Shown in pieces: positions 15,351 through 18,911 of a stretch of 18,911 bases of DNA. Source of the stretch: Clostridiaceae bacterium (GTDB taxonomy: Bacteria; Bacillota; Clostridia; Saccharofermentanales; UBA5734); the NCBI GenBank assembly GCA_012727965.1, contig JAAYFZ010000288.1:1-18911 (forward strand). Reading direction: 5' to 3'. The notes under the pieces were generated by a model. The model worked only from the letters and a program-made list of their open reading frames with translations. It was not told the origin of the DNA and searched no databases. The translations under genes and the position numbers were made by a program. Position 1 is the first letter of the stretch; each line of letters starts with the position of its first letter.

Positions 15351-17738
15351 ATGGGAAAGAATCTCGTAATTGTCGAATCACCGGCAAAAGCTAAGACTAT
15401 TGGACGTTATTTAGGCAGTGATTACACGATCACAGCCTCTGTTGGACATATCCGAGATCTACCATCATCGACGATTGGTGTAGATATCGAGAATGGCTTC
15501 AATCCACGCTATAAGACAATGAAGGGCAAAGAAAAGGTTATAAAAGAGCTGAAAGAGCTCGCTGCCAAAGCCGAAAAAATATTCATCGCGACTGACCCTG
15601 ACCGCGAAGGGGAAGCTATTGCCTGGCATATAGCACAGGTCTTGAAGGTCGATGAAAATAGCGATTGTCGCATTACTTTTAATGAAATCACAGAATCAGC
15701 TGTCAAAAAAGCAATCGCGCTACCACGTGCTATCGACATGAAAAGAGTTAACTCACAGCAGGCGCGCCGTATTCTTGATCGACTTGTTGGTTATGAATTA
15801 AGTCCACTGCTCTGGCGTAAGGTAAGAACTGGTTTGTCTGCAGGCCGTGTTCAATCAGTGGCTACACGTATGATCGTGCAAAGAGAGCGTGAGATCAAAG
15901 CTTTTGTGCCTGAGGAATACTGGCTGTTGACCGCTTTTTTGAAAAAGCAGGCAAAAGATCAGCCTTTTCGCAGTCGTTATCATGGTGAGTGGAATGGCAA
16001 AAAAGTAGAAAAGAAGAAAGTTAGCAACCTGGAAGAGATGCAGGCTCTTCTCAAATCTTTGGATAATCAGAGCTGGCAGGTGCTTAAGGTTAAAAAGGGC
16101 AAAAGACAGAAACAGCCAAATGCCCCATTTACCACAAGTACATTGCAACAGGAAGCCTCAAGATATATGGGGTTTAGCTCCAAGCGTACAATGAGTGTTG
16201 CTCAGCAGCTTTATGAAGGTGTTGATCTTGCTTCTGGTGGTGCTACTTCACTGGTAACATATATCAGAACTGACTCTGTTCGTGTTTCGCCGGAAGCTTC
16301 TCAGGAAGCAAGAAAATATATCATGGGCATTTATGGTGAAGAATATCTGCCCAAATCAAATAGAATGTTTAAAAATAAAAATGCATCTCAGGATGCGCAT
16401 GAGGCTATCAGACCTGCTCATTTCGATCTGGCTCCAGATAAGATCAAGAGTCAATTGTCAGCAGATCAGTTCCGTCTGTACAAATTGATCTGGGATAAGT
16501 TTATTGCATCGCAAATGGCTGCCGCAATCGTAGATACAGTCACAGCTGACATTACAGCTTTGACTCATCTTTTCCGAGTAAGCGGTGAGACAGTCAGATT
16601 TCCTGGCTGGCTTAAACAGTATGGTGTAAGTGCGGATAATGAGAGCGAAGAAAATGAAGAGAACGATGAGCTGAAAAAGGAAACACTGCCTGAGCTAAAC
16701 GAGGGAGATAACCTGATTCTGGATCAACTTAAACCTGAACAGAAATATACTCAGCCACCCGCCAGATATACTGAAGCTAGCTTGATAAAAGCTATGGAAG
16801 AGCAGGGAATAGGCCGTCCGTCAACATATGCACCGACTATATCCACTATTCTCGATCGTAAGTATGTTGAGAAAGATAAACGTCATTTACTGCCAACGGA
16901 TCTTGGCACTATCGTAACTGAATTGCTCGAAGAGAATTTCGATAATATTGTTGATATTTCCTTCACTGCAGATATGGAAGAAAACCTGGATACGGTTGAG
17001 TCAGGTGATGGAAACTGGGTCGAACTTCTGCAGGAATTCTACCCGCCATTCCATGAACGCATAGAGCATGCAAATGCAAATGTTGAGAGAGTTAAAATGC
17101 CTGAAGTACCGACTGGTGAGAAATGTCCAGACTGTGGCGAGGGCGATCTGATGATCAAAGAAGGAAGATTCGGTAAGTTCATCGCCTGCTCGAATTATCC
17201 TGATTGCAAATATACAAAAAACATCGAAGAAGAAGTCCAGGGCAAATGTCCATTGTGTGGCTCAGGTCTGGTTTCCAGAATATCGAAGAAATATAATTCC
17301 AAATTCTATACCTGTGATAAAAAGGGCAGTGATCCGGAATGTGGTTTCATAAGCTGGAATATTCCCATCGATGGTAAGAATTGTGAAGTATGCGGCAGCT
17401 ATATGGTCTGGAAGCGCTTCCGTGGCAGAACCTATCCAAAATGCGGAAATAGAGATTGTTCGACTAATCAAAAAGCAGACAAAAAAACAGACGAGAAGTC
17501 TGAAACAGATAGTAAATCTGCAAAAACCACAACTAAAAAATCAACTTCTAAGACAGCAAAAAAGCCAGTCAAGAAGACTGTTAAGAAGACAACTGCTAAG
17601 TCATCTGCGAAGACAACAACAAAAACTACAGCAAAAGCTCCTGCAAAAAAGAGCGCAAACAAGCCGACACAAGCTAAGAAAACGACCGCAAAAAACAATG
17701 ACATTCCTGTTCAAAGCAGTGATGGAGGCGAAACCTGA
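15351..17738 (+). CDS. topA: DNA topoisomerase I (type IA)
   Basis: Relaxes negative supercoils by transient single-strand cleavage through a 5'-phosphotyrosine. The 795 residues begin with the Toprim domain (NLVIVESPAKAKTIGRYLG; IFIATDPDREGEAIAWH, with the acidic metal ligands). The active tyrosine is Tyr304 in SLVTYIRTDS, followed by SQDAHEAIRP and EQGIGRPSTYAPT. Three four-cysteine zinc modules follow, at 592/595/613/619, 633/636/655/664 and 678/681/698/703. The last 90 or so residues form a Lys/Thr/Ala/Ser-rich, histone H1-like tail (about 705-790), probably a disordered DNA-binding extension. The GAGG ribosome binding site is about 10 nt before the ATG. The stop overlaps the trmFO start by one base (TGATG). 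Confidence 0.97.
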   Translation: MGKNLVIVESPAKAKTIGRYLGSDYTITASVGHIRDLPSSTIGVDIENGFNPRYKTMKGKEKVIKELKELAAKAEKIFIATDPDREGEAIAWHIAQVLKVDENSDCRITFNEITESAVKKAIALPRAIDMKRVNSQQARRILDRLVGYELSPLLWRKVRTGLSAGRVQSVATRMIVQREREIKAFVPEEYWLLTAFLKKQAKDQPFRSRYHGEWNGKKVEKKKVSNLEEMQALLKSLDNQSWQVLKVKKGKRQKQPNAPFTTSTLQQEASRYMGFSSKRTMSVAQQLYEGVDLASGGATSLVTYIRTDSVRVSPEASQEARKYIMGIYGEEYLPKSNRMFKNKNASQDAHEAIRPAHFDLAPDKIKSQLSADQFRLYKLIWDKFIASQMAAAIVDTVTADITALTHLFRVSGETVRFPGWLKQYGVSADNESEENEENDELKKETLPELNEGDNLILDQLKPEQKYTQPPARYTEASLIKAMEEQGIGRPSTYAPTISTILDRKYVEKDKRHLLPTDLGTIVTELLEENFDNIVDISFTADMEENLDTVESGDGNWVELLQEFYPPFHERIEHANANVERVKMPEVPTGEKCPDCGEGDLMIKEGRFGKFIACSNYPDCKYTKNIEEEVQGKCPLCGSGLVSRISKKYNSKFYTCDKKGSDPECGFISWNIPIDGKNCEVCGSYMVWKRFRGRTYPKCGNRDCSTNQKADKKTDEKSETDSKSAKTTTKKSTSKTAKKPVKKTVKKTTAKSSAKTTTKTTAKAPAKKSANKPTQAKKTTAKNNDIPVQSSDGGET

Positions 17739-18911
17739 TGGCAGAGGCTATTGTTGCAGGTGCCGGTCTGGCTGGTTGTGAAGCTGCCTGGCAGCTGGCA
17801 AGTGCAGGTGTTTCGGTTAAGCTCATTGAGATGAAGCCGCATCAGCTGACGCCAGCTCATCATCATCCGATGTTCGCAGAGCTTGTATGCAGTAATTCTT
17901 TGCGTGCCGCCAGACTGGAAAACGCAGTTGGACTGCTCAAGGAAGAAATGCGTCGACTAGGATCGCTTATTGTCTCCTGCGCCGATCAGACTGCTGTCCC
18001 GGCAGGCGGAGCTCTGGCTGTCGATCGAGAAGCCTTTTCACAGGCTGTTACCGATAAAATCAAAAACCATCCACTTATTGAGATAGTCGATAGAAGAATT
18101 GACAAGCTTCCGGAACAGGGTCTGACGATAATCGCGACAGGTCCTTTAACTGAAGGGGATCTTTTTACCGATATTCAGAGTTTTCTCGGCGAGGATACTC
18201 TGCACTTTTTTGACGCGGCCGCACCAATAGTTACAGCAGAATCGATAGACAATTCTATCGCCTTCAGACAGTCAAGATACGATCGCGGCGGCGCAGATTA
18301 TATCAATTGTCCGTTCAACGAAGAGGAGTATCAGAGATTTTACGATGCTCTGATTACAGCAGAACTGGCTGATGTCCATGATTTCGATAGAGAAATAGTG
18401 TTTGAAGGATGTATGCCAATCGAAACCATGGCCAAGAGGGGCCGTGATACTATTCGTTTTGGCCCGCTAAAACCAGTTGGACTTCGCGACCCGCGTACTG
18501 GACGTGAGCCTTATGCATGTGTTCAGCTAAGACAAGACGATCAGGCAGCAAGTCTCTATAATATTGTCGGTTTTCAAACTAGATTGAAATATCCTGAACA
18601 ACGCCGGGTCTTCAGCATGATTCCAGGATTAGAAAACGCAGAGTTTGCTCGTTTGGGTGTTATGCATCGCAATACATTTATCAATTCACCAACTTCGTTG
18701 AATTCTGATTATAGTGCCAGGAAACGGTCTGATCTCTATTTCGCAGGTCAAATGACTGGCGTAGAAGGATATGTTGAATCAGCAGCATCGGGATTGCTGG
18801 CTGGCTGGCAGGCAGCACTGCAGGCGCAAGGAATTACTACTGAAGATCGCATGAAGCTGTTACCGGATCGTCATACTGTGATCGGAGCAATGGCTCAATA
18901 TATTTCTTCAG
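17738..18911 (+). CDS. trmFO: Folate-dependent tRNA (uracil-54-C5)-methyltransferase TrmFO (3'-truncated)
   Basis: Flavoenzyme that uses methylenetetrahydrofolate to form ribothymidine at position 54 of tRNA. The reading frame is open from the ATG at 17738 to the window end (391 of about 435 expected residues), so the C-terminus is missing. The FAD-binding GAGLAGCEAAWQL lies at 8-20. The family cysteines are present: ELVCSNSLR (Cys51) and FEGCMPIE (Cys225), matching in position the functional cysteines of the Bacillus enzyme. Other hallmarks are YDRGGADYINCPFNEEEYQRFY, RFGPLKPVGLRDPRTG and LYFAGQMTGVEGYVESAASGLLAG. GGAGG (17724-17728) is 9 nt before the ATG. The one-base overlap with the topA stop indicates a shared transcript and coupled translation. 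Confidence 0.96.
   Translation, partial: MAEAIVAGAGLAGCEAAWQLASAGVSVKLIEMKPHQLTPAHHHPMFAELVCSNSLRAARLENAVGLLKEEMRRLGSLIVSCADQTAVPAGGALAVDREAFSQAVTDKIKNHPLIEIVDRRIDKLPEQGLTIIATGPLTEGDLFTDIQSFLGEDTLHFFDAAAPIVTAESIDNSIAFRQSRYDRGGADYINCPFNEEEYQRFYDALITAELADVHDFDREIVFEGCMPIETMAKRGRDTIRFGPLKPVGLRDPRTGREPYACVQLRQDDQAASLYNIVGFQTRLKYPEQRRVFSMIPGLENAEFARLGVMHRNTFINSPTSLNSDYSARKRSDLYFAGQMTGVEGYVESAASGLLAGWQAALQAQGITTEDRMKLLPDRHTVIGAMAQYISS

Noticed and set aside
17468..17704. Minus-strand frame coding a very hydrophobic, membrane-like 78-residue protein
   Set aside because: It is the antisense of the Lys/Thr/Ala-rich tail of topA: AAG, ACA and GCA codons read backwards give Phe, Leu, Val and Ala. It has no ribosome binding site of its own.
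17371..17781. Plus-strand 136-residue Gln/Lys/Leu/Arg-rich frame crossing the topA end
   Set aside because: Shifted frame over the same repetitive tail, overlapping both topA and trmFO, which are unmistakable.

Overview
The window looks like chromosomal DNA of an anaerobic, low-to-moderate G+C member of the Bacillota, most probably class Clostridia. Support comes from strong AGGAG-type ribosome binding sites on almost every gene, TTG and GTG starts, a 2-hydroxyacyl-CoA dehydratase/activase family protein typical of strict anaerobes, an MBOAT plus DHHW O-acetylation pair, and the comM-dprA-topA-trmFO order seen in many clostridia. The genus cannot be fixed from the sequence alone. Coding is dense: no gene-free stretch exceeds about 200 bases. 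I see no tRNA, rRNA, CRISPR, insertion sequence or phage gene.

Layout. (1) 1-1641 (+): C-terminal part of a large acyl-CoA dehydratase activase-related protein, cut by the window edge. (2) 1638-4511 (-): a two-gene operon, MBOAT O-acyltransferase then a DHHW (AlgX/AlgJ-like) protein, for extracellular or cell-wall O-acylation. It converges on gene 1 so tightly that the two stop codons share TTAA. (3) 4512-4699: a divergent promoter region with two readable sigma-A-type promoters and a perfect 10-bp inverted repeat over the MBOAT promoter. (4) 4700-5311 (+): an orphan ECF transporter S component. (5) 5382-11029 (+): an ECF sigma factor, its zinc-binding membrane anti-sigma factor, DNA polymerase I (TTG start), dephospho-CoA kinase and a small four-helix membrane protein, with gaps of 16-43 bases or overlaps. 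(6) 11064-12155 (-): the YchF ATPase, convergent with the previous cluster. (7) 12354-18911 (+): comM, dprA, topA and trmFO, the last cut by the window end.

Most of the content is housekeeping: replication and repair (polA, topA), handling of incoming single-stranded DNA (comM, dprA), coenzyme A synthesis (coaE) and tRNA methylation (trmFO). The accessory parts are the acyltransferase pair, the S component and the sigma/anti-sigma pair.

I found no convincing new multi-gene system. The points most worth a second look are a perfect hairpin enclosing the comM ribosome binding site and start codon, a four-cysteine motif in the DprA N-terminal domain resembling the endonuclease III iron-sulfur loop, the sigma/anti-sigma pair placed directly upstream of polA, and a raised density of GATC sites.
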